Positions 46,072 through 56,388 of a DNA stretch of 64,000 nucleotides are shown piece after piece. Source of the DNA: Marinobacter sp. BGYM27 (GTDB lineage: Bacteria > Pseudomonadota > Gammaproteobacteria > Pseudomonadales > Oleiphilaceae). Positions within the stretch are counted from its first letter, which is position 1; each line of letters begins with the position of its first letter. The position numbers were made by a program, and so were the translations under genes. A model generated the notes under the pieces. The model saw nothing but the letters and a program-made list of their open reading frames with translations, was not told the DNA's origin and did not search any database. The stretch covers positions 124,001 through 188,000 of the forward strand of contig JANZNS010000002.1 in assembly GCA_025153445.1 (NCBI GenBank), given 5' to 3'.

Positions 46072-46661
46072 CACGAGGCCACCTGTTGTCGGTCGGACGC
46101 AATGATCTGATCTTTCGGCAGGGTGTCTGGCCGTTCCCAACGCCACTGGCGGATATCGGTTTCGACTGAGACCATGTCAATGCAGTCCACAGGACAGGGC
46201 TCGACACAGAGGTCGCAGCCGGTGCATTCGCTTTCGATCACCGTATGCATATGTTTAGCGGCGCCTAAAATGGCGTCTACCGGACAGGCCTGAATACACT
46301 TGGTGCAGCCAATGCACTCATCTTCCCGGATAATGGCGACCCGTTTACCCTGGTCCACACCGTGTTCGGCATCCAGCGGCTGGGGCTCAACATCAAGTAG
46401 ATCTGCGAGGGCATGGATTGTGGTCTCACCACCCGGAGGACAGCGGTTGATTGCGTCGCCATTGGCGATAGATTCTGCATAAGGGCGGCAACCGGGGAAG
46501 CCGCACTGGCCGCACTGGGTTTGTGGCAGCAGTGCGTCGATCTGGTCGACAATCGGATTGCCCTCAACCCGAAAGCGCTCGGCCGCAAAGCCGAGCAGAG
46601 CGCCGAATATCAATGATAGTGCGACAAGTGCACCAACCGCGATCAGAATTCCGGTCCACAT
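46071..46661 (-). CDS. rnfB: Rnf complex ferredoxin-like subunit RnfB
   Basis: 196 residues: one N-terminal membrane helix ([19 protein letters not shown]), a 4-Cys motif [16 protein letters not shown] for a [4Fe-4S] cluster, and two ferredoxin motifs, [12 protein letters not shown] and [12 protein letters not shown]. RnfB takes electrons from ferredoxin. ATG 46661 was chosen since the membrane helix starts there and the gene then lies 13 bp after rnfA; an ATG at 46841 would lie inside rnfA. Confidence 0.96.
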   Translation of the reverse strand: MWTGILIAVGALVALSLIFGALLGFAAERFRVEGNPIVDQIDALLPQTQCGQCGFPGCRPYAESIANGDAINRCPPGGETTIHALADLLDVEPQPLDAEHGVDQGKRVAIIREDECIGCTKCIQACPVDAILGAAKHMHTVIESECTGCDLCVEPCPVDCIDMVSVETDIRQWRWERPDTLPKDQIIASDRQQVAS

Positions 46662-46674
46662 CAGGTAATCTCCG

Positions 46675-47256
46675 TCACACGCTGACCAGGCCGGTAAAGC
46701 CCAGGAATGCCAGCGACATGAGTCCGGCGGTGACCATGCCGATAGCGGCCCCCCGAAACGCAACCGGGACGTCGGCGACCGCAATGCGCTCCCGCATGGC
46801 GGCGAACAGAACCAACACCAGAGAAAAACCAACGGCGGCACCGAACCCGTAGAGCACGGATTCGATGAAATTGTTGTTGCGATTAAGGTTCAGCAGGGCG
46901 ACGCCAAGCACCGCACAGTTGGTTGTAATTAACGGCAGAAAGATACCCAGCACGCGATAGAGTACCGGGCTTGTTTTGCGCACGACCATCTCGGTGAACT
47001 GGACGACAACAGCAATCACCAGGATGAAGGTGATCGTCTTCAGAAAGTCCAGATTGAGTGGCGCCAGCAGATAGGTATACACCAGATAACTGCACACTGA
47101 GGACAGCGTCAGGACAAAGGTGGTCGCCAGCGACATGCCCATGGCGGTTTCCAGTTTGTTGGACACGCCCATAAAAGGACAAAGGCCAAGAAACTGAACC
47201 AGCACAAAGTTATTGACCAGAATGGTGCTGACCAGAATCAGCAGGTATTCTGACAT
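46675..47256 (-). CDS. rnfA: Rnf complex membrane subunit RnfA
   Basis: 193 residues, six membrane segments. It begins [20 protein letters not shown] and has the Cys-containing motifs [12 protein letters not shown] and [16 protein letters not shown] that bind an iron-sulfur centre within the membrane together with RnfE. First gene of rnfABCDGE, 50 bp downstream of metG on the same strand. Confidence 0.97.
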   Translation of the reverse strand: MSEYLLILVSTILVNNFVLVQFLGLCPFMGVSNKLETAMGMSLATTFVLTLSSVCSYLVYTYLLAPLNLDFLKTITFILVIAVVVQFTEMVVRKTSPVLYRVLGIFLPLITTNCAVLGVALLNLNRNNNFIESVLYGFGAAVGFSLVLVLFAAMRERIAVADVPVAFRGAAIGMVTAGLMSLAFLGFTGLVSV

Positions 47257-47306
47257 GGCAATGCTCTCTCCGACGCTCTTCTGAAAACGATCCGATGCTA
47301 TTGTGC

Positions 47307-49352
47307 TTACATCACCCGTTGGCCAGGTTTTGCGCCCGTATCCGGTGACAGGATGAAAATATCCTTGCCACCCGGGCCTGCCGCCAGAACCATGCCTTCG
47401 GACATGCCGAACTTCATTTTGCGCGGTTTGAGGTTGGCGACCATTACCGTCAGGCGGCCTTGCAGATCCTCCGGTGCGTAAGCTGACTTGATGCCGGCAA
47501 ACACATTACGTTCGCCATCACCCAGGCTGAGGGTCAGGCGCAGCAGTTTATCAGCGCCTTCGACGTGTTCAGCCTTGACGATTTCAACCACGCGTAAATC
47601 CACTTTAGCAAAGTCATTGAACTCGATTTCATCTGCAATCGGATCGCTGGCCTTTTCTTTCTTTGAAGGCGCGGGCTGGCCTGTTGCGGCTGGCATCTCT
47701 TCTTTTGATGCTTCGAGCATCTGGTCAATCTGTTTCATTTCAACACGGCTCATGAGCGGCTTGAACTTGTTGATTGTGTGGCCTTCAAGCAGGTTAGCGC
47801 GTTCGTTCCAGTTCAGCGGCGCATTGAGGAATGCCTCTGTCGCCTGGGCGGTTTGAGGCAGAATCGGCGCTAGATAGGTCATCAGCAGGCGGAACATGTT
47901 GATGGCATTGGTCGAAATGGCTTGCACTTCTGCGGCGCGGCTTTCGTCCTTGATCAGCACCCAGGGTTCCATGTCGTTCACATATTGGTTGGCAACGTCT
48001 GCCAGTTCCATGATGCGGCGCATGGCGCGGCCAAACTCGCGCTTTTCATAATGCTCGGCAATTTCTTCGCCCGCGGTGACAAACGTGTTCAGTTTGTCTG
48101 TTTCAGTAATCTGACCCAACTGCCCATCGAATTTCTTGGTAATGAATCCGGCCGTTCGGCTGGCGATGTTGACGACCTTGCCGACCAGATCCGAGTTCAC
48201 GCGCTGGGCGAAATCTTCGAGGTTCAGGTCCATATCGTCCACGTTACTGGTCAGCTTGGTGGCGAAGTAGTAACGCAGGTATTCCGGATTCAGATGGTCC
48301 AGGTAGGTGCGGGCCATGATAAAAGTGCCGCGGGATTTGGACATCTTCTTGCCGTTAACCGTGATAAACCCGTGAGCGTAGACCGCAGACGGGGTGCGGT
48401 AGCCGGCACTGTGCAGCATGGACGGCCAGAACAGCGCATGGAAGTTTATGATGTCCTTGCCGATGAAGTGATAGACCTCGGCCTGGGAATCCGGCTTCCA
48501 GAAAGTATCGAAATCGAGATCTTCACGACGGTCGCAAAGGTTCTTGAAGCTGGCGAGATAGCCGATAGGTGCGTCGAGCCACACGTAGAAATATTTGCCC
48601 GGCGCATCCGGAATCTCGAAGCCGAAGTAGGGCGCGTCGCGGCTGATGTCCCACTCCTGCAGGCCGGCATCCAGCCACTCAGCGAGCTTGTTGGCCACTT
48701 GCGGCTGCAGCGTGCCGCTGCGGGTCCATTTCTGCAGGAAATCGGCAAACTCCGGCAACCGGAAGAAATAGTGCTCTGATTCTTTCTCGATCGGTGTTGC
48801 GCCTGAAACGGCCGAACGCGGATTAATCAACTCGGCAGGTGTGTAAGTCGCACCGCAGACTTCGCAGTTATCGCCGTACTGGTCTTCCGACTTGCACTTG
48901 GGGCAGGTGCCCTTGATGAAGCGGTCTGCCAGGAACATCTTTTTCTCGGGATCATAAGACTGCGTGATCTGACGGGTCGCGATGTGGCCGTTCTTCTTCA
49001 GCTGTTCATAGATATGATTGGAGAAGTCCCGGTTTTCGCTCGAGTGGGTGCTGTAGTAATTGTCAAAGTGGATCAGGAACCCACCGAAATCTTCCCGATG
49101 CTCGGCATTGATGCGGTCAATCAATGCTTCAGAGGTAATGCCTTCGCGCTCGGCACGCAGCATGATGGCGGTGCCGTGGGCATCGTCAGCGCAGACGTAC
49201 ACACAGTTATGGCCTCGCATGTTCTGATAACGCACCCAGATATCAGTCTGAATGTATTCCAGCAGATGCCCCAGATGGATAGGACCATTGGCATAGGGCA
49301 GCGCGCTGGTAACCAGAATGTCGCGCCGGGACTGGGCGTTCGCTTGCGTCAT
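47307..49352 (-). CDS. metG: Methionyl-tRNA synthetase
   Basis: 681 residues, the long homodimeric form. HIGH-type motif in [14 protein letters not shown], zinc knuckle [17 protein letters not shown] (two Cys pairs), KMSKS in [11 protein letters not shown], and a C-terminal tRNA-binding OB domain (about 575-681: [20 protein letters not shown]) that makes the dimer. ATG 49352 fits homologues; a frame open to 49466 adds a basic stretch with no similarity. Divergent from apbC, as in most gammaproteobacteria. Confidence 0.97.
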   Translation of the reverse strand: MTQANAQSRRDILVTSALPYANGPIHLGHLLEYIQTDIWVRYQNMRGHNCVYVCADDAHGTAIMLRAEREGITSEALIDRINAEHREDFGGFLIHFDNYYSTHSSENRDFSNHIYEQLKKNGHIATRQITQSYDPEKKMFLADRFIKGTCPKCKSEDQYGDNCEVCGATYTPAELINPRSAVSGATPIEKESEHYFFRLPEFADFLQKWTRSGTLQPQVANKLAEWLDAGLQEWDISRDAPYFGFEIPDAPGKYFYVWLDAPIGYLASFKNLCDRREDLDFDTFWKPDSQAEVYHFIGKDIINFHALFWPSMLHSAGYRTPSAVYAHGFITVNGKKMSKSRGTFIMARTYLDHLNPEYLRYYFATKLTSNVDDMDLNLEDFAQRVNSDLVGKVVNIASRTAGFITKKFDGQLGQITETDKLNTFVTAGEEIAEHYEKREFGRAMRRIMELADVANQYVNDMEPWVLIKDESRAAEVQAISTNAINMFRLLMTYLAPILPQTAQATEAFLNAPLNWNERANLLEGHTINKFKPLMSRVEMKQIDQMLEASKEEMPAATGQPAPSKKEKASDPIADEIEFNDFAKVDLRVVEIVKAEHVEGADKLLRLTLSLGDGERNVFAGIKSAYAPEDLQGRLTVMVANLKPRKMKFGMSEGMVLAAGPGGKDIFILSPDTGAKPGQRVM

Positions 49353-49606
49353 GAGATGTACCAAACGTTGTTCGAAAAGGATTGAGTTCCGATGGCGCCG
49401 TGAAACCTCGCCATGAAGCCGGAAAAACGGGTTCAGAATAATACCTTTCCTGCGGCTATTTTTCATCCCGTTTTAGGGGCGATTGTGAATCAAAACGTGG
49501 GAGGTAAAGCGCTGCTGCGGTTCAGTGTTCGAGGTCGTTGTGATTAAATGGCGATTCAGAAGAGTCACAGTAATTTAGTCAGGTATTGTTCCGTTTGGAG
49601 AACGCA

Positions 49607-50704
49607 ATGACCCAGATATCCCGTGAAGCGGTAGAGAATGCGATCAGAGAATACCGGGACCCCTATCTGAACTCGGATCTGTACGAGCTGGATGCGGTCA
49701 AGTCTCTGGAAATTGACGGAGGCAGGGTTGAAGTAAGCGTGGAACTCAATTACCCGTCCGAAGGTATTGCCGGCGCGCTGAAGCAGTTGGTTGGCAATGC
49801 GATCGAGAATGTTGACGGAGTGGAGTCCGTCAACGTGAACACCCGCCAGAAAATCCGCTCTTACCAGGCTCAGAAGGAGCTGCAGTCAATCGCCGGTGTG
49901 AAAAATATCATCGCTGTGGCATCAGGCAAAGGTGGTGTGGGCAAATCCACCACTGCGGTCAATCTCGCCTTGGCGTTGAGTCAGGAAGGCTGCCGGGTGG
50001 GTATTCTGGATGCCGATATCTACGGGCCCAGTGTTGGCATGATGCTGGGCGTGCCTGAAGGGAAACGCCCTGATACCAAAGACAACAAATTCTTTATCCC
50101 GGTCGAGGCCCATGGCATCCAGGCAATGTCGATGGCGTTTCTGGTGACCGACAAAACGCCCATGGTATGGCGCGGGCCGATGGTCAGCGGGGCAGTGCAG
50201 CAGTTGTTGACCCAGACATTATGGAACGATCTGGACTATCTGATCGTTGATATGCCGCCGGGCACGGGCGATATTCAGCTCACGCTCGCGCAAAAAGTGC
50301 CGGTGACCGGCGCTGTTGTGGTTACCACGCCACAGGATATTGCCTTGCTTGATTGCAAAAAAGGAATCGAGATGTTCCGGAAGGTGGATATTCCGGTTCT
50401 CGGTATTGTCGAGAACATGAGTGTGCACATCTGCAGCAACTGCGGCCATCACGAAGCCTTGTTTGGCGAGGGTGGTGGGCACCGTGTTGCTGAAGCGTAC
50501 GACACAGAGGTGCTTGGTCAGCTGCCATTGCATATGACCATTCGCGAGCAGACAGATGGTGGTTCGCCCACTGTTGTAGCCGAATCTGATTCTGAAATCG
50601 CAAGGCTGTACCGCGATATCGCGCGCAAGCTGGGCGCGCTCCTTTCGAAGCGTGAACGGAATCTGGCGTCTCCTATTCCCAGTATTTCAATCAGCGACGA
50701 TTAG
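49607..50704 (+). CDS. apbC: Iron-sulfur cluster carrier ApbC/Mrp
   Basis: 365 residues. A MIP18-type domain (1-85) precedes a P-loop ATPase with deviant Walker A GKGGVGKST (107-115). The CxxC pair in HICSNCGHHEALFG binds the bridging [4Fe-4S] cluster between two subunits. It delivers clusters to target proteins. GGAG lies 6 nt before ATG 49607. Divergent from metG and followed by dcd, the common order. Confidence 0.96.
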   Translation: MTQISREAVENAIREYRDPYLNSDLYELDAVKSLEIDGGRVEVSVELNYPSEGIAGALKQLVGNAIENVDGVESVNVNTRQKIRSYQAQKELQSIAGVKNIIAVASGKGGVGKSTTAVNLALALSQEGCRVGILDADIYGPSVGMMLGVPEGKRPDTKDNKFFIPVEAHGIQAMSMAFLVTDKTPMVWRGPMVSGAVQQLLTQTLWNDLDYLIVDMPPGTGDIQLTLAQKVPVTGAVVVTTPQDIALLDCKKGIEMFRKVDIPVLGIVENMSVHICSNCGHHEALFGEGGGHRVAEAYDTEVLGQLPLHMTIREQTDGGSPTVVAESDSEIARLYRDIARKLGALLSKRERNLASPIPSISISDD

Positions 50705-50730
50705 TGGTCTGCCTGGATGTGGCTGAAGGG

Positions 50731-50773
50731 GGCAGCGGAAGCGTGCATTTTTCAGGCATGCTGCCTTTGTTTT
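50731..50773 (+). terminator. Probable terminator after apbC
   Basis: GGCAGC (50731-50736) pairs with GCTGCC (50760-50765), with further pairing inside the loop, followed by TTTGTTTT. A shorter dyad ACCGT/ACGGT (50776-50790) follows in the dcd leader. Confidence 0.55.
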
Positions 50774-50867
50774 AAACCGTCGCAAACGGTACCATACGGC
50801 CCACTTGATGCAGCGCGCTTGCGTGTGTTTTAACACTGCCCTCTCACGTTTTTACGAGAATGAACCG

Positions 50868-51434
50868 ATGACGATTAAAGCAGACAAGTGGATCCGGCGG
50901 ATGGCGCAGGACCATGGCATGATTGAGCCATTTGAGGCCGGACAGGTCCGGGAGTCTTCAAAAGGGCGTGTTATTTCCTACGGCACTTCCAGCTATGGCT
51001 ACGATGTCCGTTGCAGCAATGAATTCAAGATCTTCACCAATGTGCATTCAGCCACTGTGGATCCGAAGAACTTTGATGAGCAGAGCTTTGTGAATATCAC
51101 CAGCGACGTGTGCATTATCCCGCCAAACTCGTTTGCGCTGGCTCGCACGGTTGAGTATTTCCGTATTCCCCGCACGGTGTTGACCATCTGTCTCGGAAAA
51201 TCCACCTACGCGCGTTGCGGCATTATCGTCAATGTCACACCTCTTGAGCCAGAGTGGGAAGGCCAGGTGACGCTGGAATTCTCAAACACGACCAATCTGC
51301 CTGCCAAGATCTATGCAAACGAAGGCGTGGCGCAGATGCTGTTCTTTGAGTCAGATGAAGTCTGCGAAACCAGTTATATGGATCGCGGCGGTAAATATCA
51401 GGGGCAGCGCGGCGTTACTCTGCCTCGCACCTGA
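50868..51434 (+). CDS. dcd: dCTP deaminase
   Basis: Makes dUTP from dCTP, the main route to dTMP in these bacteria. 188 residues, trimeric dUTPase-like fold. Key stretches: [40 protein letters not shown] (with the catalytic Glu in TPLEPEWEG) and [13 protein letters not shown] at the C terminus. ATG 50868 matches the usual start. A terminator follows. Confidence 0.97.
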   Translation: MTIKADKWIRRMAQDHGMIEPFEAGQVRESSKGRVISYGTSSYGYDVRCSNEFKIFTNVHSATVDPKNFDEQSFVNITSDVCIIPPNSFALARTVEYFRIPRTVLTICLGKSTYARCGIIVNVTPLEPEWEGQVTLEFSNTTNLPAKIYANEGVAQMLFFESDEVCETSYMDRGGKYQGQRGVTLPRT

Positions 51435-51469
51435 TCGTTATCTGAATCGGGCAATCGACCCTGGATCGT

Positions 51470-51500
51470 AAAAGCGTCTGTTTTCAGGCGCTTTTCTGTT
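51470..51500 (+). terminator. Terminator after dcd
   Basis: AAAAGCGTCTG (51470-51480) pairs with CAGGCGCTTTT (51485-51495) including one G-T pair, tetraloop TTTT, then CTGTTT. Confidence 0.8.
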
Positions 51501-51642
51501 TGGGTTCTGGTTGTATAAAGGCGCCTGATCAAGATTCTCTGTGTAATGCGTTGCTCAATACGATTCGTGGCTAGACTCACATCATGATTGTTCACTGTTC
51601 GCGCGCGTGTCATCAGGCGGCGGACATCTCGGGAGATAGGCA

Positions 51643-52254
51643 GTGAATGCTAATCAGTTTCTGAAAGCACTGGAGCAACTGCGAAGCTGGCGGGAGTATA
51701 CGTTTATTCTCGCGCTGGCCGAGCGGGCATTTCCCAACTATGCCTTGTTTGCGGATGCTGTGGGCATGAAAGGTGGGGCCAAGGTTCGCCAGATGCTGGA
51801 TCAGGCCTGGACCATGCTTGAGGAAAACAGCGGTGACGCGCAAGTAACGCAGATGCTTGCCCGCCTTGAGGGTTTGTCGCCGGATCCTGATGCCTATGAC
51901 ATGTATGGCGTCTATCCCGCCCATGATTTTTGCCGGCTGTTCGAGCAGGCCCTGTTGAATCGGCTGAACAATACCCGCTCTCGCGCCTTGGAGGCAGCTC
52001 TCTGGGCGACGGATACCGTGGCACAGTTTATCGAAATGTCCGAAGGTGAGGAGCTGGACGAAGACGAGCTGGTGCGTCTGCTGGATCGTCATGAGTTGAT
52101 GAAACTGGACAAGGCCTTCCAGCGTGAAGTTCTGCTGGAAGTGAAGCGCCAGCGCGTGCCGGTTGCATCGTTTATCGCCACGATTCGTGAAATGGCCGCC
52201 AATGACGGCGTCAGCAATATTGGCATCGCGATTGACGATGCAGAGCCGGAATAA
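51643..52254 (+). CDS. YjaG family protein (DUF416)
   Basis: 203 residues, mostly helical and acidic, beginning MNANQFLKALEQLRSWREY and resembling the E. coli YjaG family, of unknown function. The start is GTG 51643 with GGGAGATA 7 nt upstream. It has no membrane segment or signal peptide. The gene stands between dcd and avtA on the same strand; 42 bp separate it from avtA. I cannot infer a role from these neighbours. Confidence 0.8.
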   Translation: MNANQFLKALEQLRSWREYTFILALAERAFPNYALFADAVGMKGGAKVRQMLDQAWTMLEENSGDAQVTQMLARLEGLSPDPDAYDMYGVYPAHDFCRLFEQALLNRLNNTRSRALEAALWATDTVAQFIEMSEGEELDEDELVRLLDRHELMKLDKAFQREVLLEVKRQRVPVASFIATIREMAANDGVSNIGIAIDDAEPE

Positions 52255-52296
52255 CCTGATCAGTGGCTCCATAACTCCAGCAGGATTTTTCGTGTC

Positions 52297-53559
52297 ATGA
52301 AGCTTTCAGCATTTGGAAGAAAATTTACCGCTCAATCCGGTATTACGTCATTGATGGATGATCTCGGTAACGCGCTGGCGTCCGGGGATGACATGATCAT
52401 GATGGGTGGCGGTAACCCCGGGCATGTGCCGGAAATTCAGGAGCGTTTGCGGGGCATCCTTTCTGATATCACCGGGGACGAGACGTCTTTTCGCCGTCTG
52501 GTGGGTATTTATGATCCGCCTCAGGGGGAAAAGCGTTTTATTTCGGCGCTGGTGGAGTTGCTGAATGCTGAGTACGACTGGAATCTGACGGAAGCCAATG
52601 TCGCGTTGACCAATGGCAGTCAGGCGGCGTTTTTCATGCTGTTCAATATGTTCGCGGGGGATGACGGCGAGGGCACCAAACGGCATATCCTGTTACCGCT
52701 GGCGCCGGAATATATCGGCTATGCCGATGCGGGCCTCAGCGATGATCTGTTTCGCGCCGTGAAGCCCGAAATCACCGAAACCGGGCCTCACGAGTTCAAG
52801 TATCGGGTCGATTTTGATGCGCTGGAAATAAGCGACGAAACCGGTGCAATCTGTGTTTCCCGGCCGACGAACCCAACCGGTAACGTGGTGACCGACGACG
52901 AGATGGCACGGCTCGAAGCGCTGGCCGAACGGCATGATATTCCGTTGATCGTGGATGGCGCTTACGGCACACCCTTCCCAAGCTTGCTGTATGTTGACGC
53001 AACGCCCCGCTGGAACGACCGGATTGTGCTGTGTCTCAGCCTATCTAAACTGGGGTTGCCGGCCGCTCGTACAGGTATCGTGATCGCCGCCGAATCCGTC
53101 ATCAAGGCGCTTTCCGGAATCAACGCGATCATGAATCTGGCAACCGGCAGTTTTGGCGCCATGCTGGCCGAGCCTCTGGTGCGATCTGGTGAAATTCTGT
53201 CTCTCAGTCGTGACGTCGTGTGTCCGTTCTATCAGCGCAAAATGCAAAAAGCGGTAGGCGTGCTGCACGAGCGGCTGGGTGAACGCTGCCCCTGGTCTGT
53301 TCACAAGCCTGAAGGCGCGATGTTTCTCTGGTTATGGTTTCCGGATCTTCCGGTATCCAGTCTTGAGCTATACGAACGACTCAAGGCGAGGGGTGTGCTG
53401 GTGGTGTCGGGGCATTACTTCTTCCCCGGTTTACCGGGCGATGACTGGCGGCATCGGCATGAATGCCTGCGGGTGACTTATTCCCAGGATGACGATCAGG
53501 TTGAGTGCGGGCTTTCGATTATTGCGGATGAAGTGCTCAGAATTTGGTCTGAGCACTGA
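52297..53559 (+). CDS. avtA: Valine-pyruvate aminotransferase
   Basis: PLP enzyme, fold type I, that interconverts alanine and valine keto acids. 420 residues. The N-terminal motif SAFGRKFTAQSGITSLMDDLG is diagnostic for AvtA. PLP Lys251 is in CLSLSKLGLPAARTG, the Asn/Pro in SRPTNPTGNV and the Asp in LIVDGAYGTPFP. Its last 23 bp overlap the convergent DUF3108 gene. Confidence 0.93.
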   Translation: MKLSAFGRKFTAQSGITSLMDDLGNALASGDDMIMMGGGNPGHVPEIQERLRGILSDITGDETSFRRLVGIYDPPQGEKRFISALVELLNAEYDWNLTEANVALTNGSQAAFFMLFNMFAGDDGEGTKRHILLPLAPEYIGYADAGLSDDLFRAVKPEITETGPHEFKYRVDFDALEISDETGAICVSRPTNPTGNVVTDDEMARLEALAERHDIPLIVDGAYGTPFPSLLYVDATPRWNDRIVLCLSLSKLGLPAARTGIVIAAESVIKALSGINAIMNLATGSFGAMLAEPLVRSGEILSLSRDVVCPFYQRKMQKAVGVLHERLGERCPWSVHKPEGAMFLWLWFPDLPVSSLELYERLKARGVLVVSGHYFFPGLPGDDWRHRHECLRVTYSQDDDQVECGLSIIADEVLRIWSEH

Positions 53560-54322
53560 CGTTTTTGCCGTTTATTTCTGCGCTTTCAAGGTGGATTTCA
53601 TACCGCGTGCCGTCGGTCTCGACCTGCACAAGCCTGACGAGCAGGTAGTCCCAGTCGGGCGCGAACCACATGAGTGTCGTTCGTTTTTTCTTTGGTGCGC
53701 GTATTTTTTCGACTTTCAGCGTCTTGACCTTGCCCAGCTTGGTTTCCAGTACATCTTCGCCGACGACACCAAATCGGGATGTCTCCAGGTGCCTCTTGTC
53801 GACGACTTCGTATTCCATTTCAGTGAGGCCGTTCTTCAGATCCTGGCGCAATTGAAGTTGGTACCCCATGGGGTCCAGCGCATCTGCCGGCACGGTATAG
53901 TTCACTTCGTCACCCTCATAATCCCCACTAACCCTGTTGTCAGCATGGTTAAAGTCAATCGACCGATGGCGGTCGGGGATCATCATGCCTTCAAGTGAGT
54001 AGCGATAGATATTCGGAACAACGCGATCATCTTCCCAGCGGAAGTAGGTGGCTTCGCGAATATCGGCAATGAAAGAATCGACGTCAAAGCGATACAGCCA
54101 TTGGCCATTTCCTTTGCTTTCCAGCGTGCGGGTTGCCGAGCCTTTTACCGGTATGCCTTTATCCAGGCTAGCGCGGTAGGTGGCGGTCATCGGGTAGAGT
54201 GATTCCGGTTCGGTGCGGTCGTCGGGTTGCTCGTTGGCTACAGCGCTACCGCAGAGCAGGAGCGCTGCAGCAAGTGCGACGGCGCATTTGAACGGGCCCG
54301 CTGGAGTGCTAAAACTGGCCAT
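53537..54322 (-). CDS. DUF3108 periplasmic protein
   Basis: 261 residues. Signal peptide (KCAVALAAALLLCGSAVANE) followed by a beta-rich DUF3108 domain (YPMTATYRASLDKGIPVKG, RHLETSRFGVVGEDVLETKLG, LMWFAPDWDYLLVRLVQ). The function of the family is unknown; the fold resembles LolA-type lipoprotein carriers. ATG 54322 starts the signal peptide; GGAG lies about 12 nt upstream. It follows purMN on the same strand after 171 bp, as in Pseudomonas. Convergent overlap with avtA. Confidence 0.88.
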   Translation of the reverse strand: MASFSTPAGPFKCAVALAAALLLCGSAVANEQPDDRTEPESLYPMTATYRASLDKGIPVKGSATRTLESKGNGQWLYRFDVDSFIADIREATYFRWEDDRVVPNIYRYSLEGMMIPDRHRSIDFNHADNRVSGDYEGDEVNYTVPADALDPMGYQLQLRQDLKNGLTEMEYEVVDKRHLETSRFGVVGEDVLETKLGKVKTLKVEKIRAPKKKRTTLMWFAPDWDYLLVRLVQVETDGTRYEIHLESAEINGKNVSAQTKF

Positions 54323-54451
54323 GGTGAGGTCGCATCTCCAAAAGCATTTAAGGGGAAGGTGGCCCGGTTGAGCCATCGTAATCACAACGCTAGAGCAAGG
54401 TGCTCCCGCGTGCAACTGTGGACGTGTGACAATCCCGTTAGCTGCAGCACC

Positions 54452-54478
54452 CCGTCCGGTTAATTGGCAAACCGGCGG
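54452..54478 (-). terminator. Hairpin downstream of purN
   Basis: CCGGTT/AACCGG (54456-54461 with 54470-54475), extended by CCG/CGG across a bulge, 16 bp beyond the purN stop. No T tract follows, so termination would be partial or Rho-assisted. Confidence 0.4.
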
Positions 54479-54493
54479 GATGTCAGCGCATTC

Positions 54494-55192
54494 TCACTGA
54501 TAGCTGTCTGCAGGAAGATCAAGCACCGCGGGAAGTGGTGCTCCGTCGAAAAGGACGCCGTTGTCGTCAAGGTTGATCCGGCCTTCGCAGAACCAGCGAA
54601 CAATGATCGGATACAGAATGTGTTCCCTCGCCTGCACCCTTGCGCTCAGCGTCGCTGCCGTATCGTTGGTCAGTACTTCCACTTTAGCTTGCGCAATGAC
54701 CGGTCCGCCGTCCAACTCTTCGGTGACGAAGTGGATGGAGGTGCCGTGCACACTGTCGCCGGCATCAATGGCTTTCTGGTGAGTGTTGAGCCCCTGGTAT
54801 TTGGGTAGCAGGGAAGGGTGAACGTTGAGCAGCCGTCCCTGATAGCGGCGCACAAAATCCGCGGTCAGAATTCGCATAAAGCCGGCCAGGACAACCAGAT
54901 CCGGCTCATAGGTTTCGATCTTGCGGAGCAGGGAGGCGTCAAACGTCTCCCGATCACTGAACTCCCGGTGATCCAGTGTAAAGGTCTCGATACCTGCCTG
55001 TTGCGCGCGTTCAAGGCCGCCGGCATCAGGACGATTGGATCCGACCGCAACGATGCGGCCGGGAAAGTCCGTTGATGCCGCCGCCTCAATCAAAGCCTGC
55101 AAGTTGGTGCCTGATCCGGAGATCAGGACAACAATGCGCGGGATGATCGTGTCCGCATTGGTCGGGTAGCTCGGGCTGGTCTGCTCGGTCAT
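54494..55192 (-). CDS. purN: Phosphoribosylglycinamide formyltransferase
   Basis: Third step of purine synthesis, formyl transfer to GAR. 232 residues. Motifs: [17 protein letters not shown], catalytic Asn/His in [16 protein letters not shown], and [16 protein letters not shown] with the catalytic Asp. The N terminus is about 17 residues longer than E. coli PurN. ATG 55192 overlaps the purM stop in ATGA, which fixes the start and indicates coupled translation. Confidence 0.97.
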   Translation of the reverse strand: MTEQTSPSYPTNADTIIPRIVVLISGSGTNLQALIEAAASTDFPGRIVAVGSNRPDAGGLERAQQAGIETFTLDHREFSDRETFDASLLRKIETYEPDLVVLAGFMRILTADFVRRYQGRLLNVHPSLLPKYQGLNTHQKAIDAGDSVHGTSIHFVTEELDGGPVIAQAKVEVLTNDTAATLSARVQAREHILYPIIVRWFCEGRINLDDNGVLFDGAPLPAVLDLPADSYQ

Positions 55193-56244
55193 ACCTTCGC
55201 TGCACCCGGGCGGTACTGTACACGGTCGCCGTCTGCACTGGTTTCGATGTGGCCCAGGCGCCAGGCTGTTTCTCCCAGAGCTTTCAGGGTATCCAGTGCG
55301 GCTTCGGCCTGGTCTTCGGGAACACAGATAACCATGCCTATACCGCAGTTAAAGGTGCGGTACATTTCCTTGATCTCAACATTGCCAGCCTGTTGCAGCC
55401 ACTGGAAGACGGGAGGCAGGGTCCAGCTTTCAGTATCAATAATCGCAGCCGCGCCATCGGGCAATACGCGGGGAATGTTCTCGGGCAGTCCGCCACCGGT
55501 AATGTGTGCCATGGCGCGAACGTCGATGGTTTTAATCAGCTTCAGCAGATTCTTGACGTAGATGCGGGTGGGCTCCATCAGCGCTTTTGCCAGCGTGGTG
55601 TCGCCTACCGGCATTGCCAGATCGGCGTCGCTGACTTCCAGAATCTTGCGGATCAGTGAGTAGCCGTTGGAGTGCGGGCCGGAGGAACCCAGCGCAAGCA
55701 GTACATCGCCGGAGCGGACACTCATGCCATCGATAATGTCGTTGCGTTCAACAACGCCGACACAGAAACCGGCGAGGTCGTAATCATCGCCTTCATACAT
55801 GCCGGGCATTTCAGCTGTTTCGCCGCCCACCAGCGAACAGCCGGCGAGTTCGCATCCCTTGCCGATGCCGTCTACCACGTCGGCAGCAACGTCAACGTTG
55901 AGTTTGCCGGTGGCGTAGTAGTCCAGAAACATCAGCGGTTCAGCCCCGCCCACAATCAGGTCGTTTACACACATGGCCACCAGATCGATGCCAATCGTGT
56001 CATGTTGTTCCAGCTGCATGGCCAGTCGCAGCTTGGTGCCTACGCCGTCTGTGCCGGACACCAGAATGGGCTCTTTGTAGCCCGAAGGCAGCGCGACCAT
56101 GGCGCCGAAGCCTCCCAGTCCGCCCAGTACTTCCGGGCGCTTGGTGCGTGCGGCGGTCTTTTTAATACGCTCGACAAGTGCATTGCCTGCGTCAATGTCG
56201 ACGCCTGCATCGCGGTAGGTCAGTCCGGTTTTCTGGTCGGTCAT
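55189..56244 (-). CDS. purM: Phosphoribosylformylglycinamidine cyclo-ligase
   Basis: Fifth step of purine synthesis, ring closure to AIR. 351 residues. It begins [18 protein letters not shown]; the ATP-binding loop is [14 protein letters not shown], and [13 protein letters not shown] and [13 protein letters not shown] are family motifs. First gene of purMN; divergent from the DUF2066 gene with 144 bp between starts. Confidence 0.98.
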   Translation of the reverse strand: MTDQKTGLTYRDAGVDIDAGNALVERIKKTAARTKRPEVLGGLGGFGAMVALPSGYKEPILVSGTDGVGTKLRLAMQLEQHDTIGIDLVAMCVNDLIVGGAEPLMFLDYYATGKLNVDVAADVVDGIGKGCELAGCSLVGGETAEMPGMYEGDDYDLAGFCVGVVERNDIIDGMSVRSGDVLLALGSSGPHSNGYSLIRKILEVSDADLAMPVGDTTLAKALMEPTRIYVKNLLKLIKTIDVRAMAHITGGGLPENIPRVLPDGAAAIIDTESWTLPPVFQWLQQAGNVEIKEMYRTFNCGIGMVICVPEDQAEAALDTLKALGETAWRLGHIETSADGDRVQYRPGAAKV

Positions 56245-56388
56245 GAGTCTTTTGCTGCCATGGAAAATGAAAGATGGGCGATTTTAACAGGTGGGGCAGA
56301 GTGGTCCAAATGCATTCGTGCGATTGCTACTCAGTGCCTGGACCATGGTGTATCCTATGCGCCATTCCAGCGAACTGCAGGGTGATTC

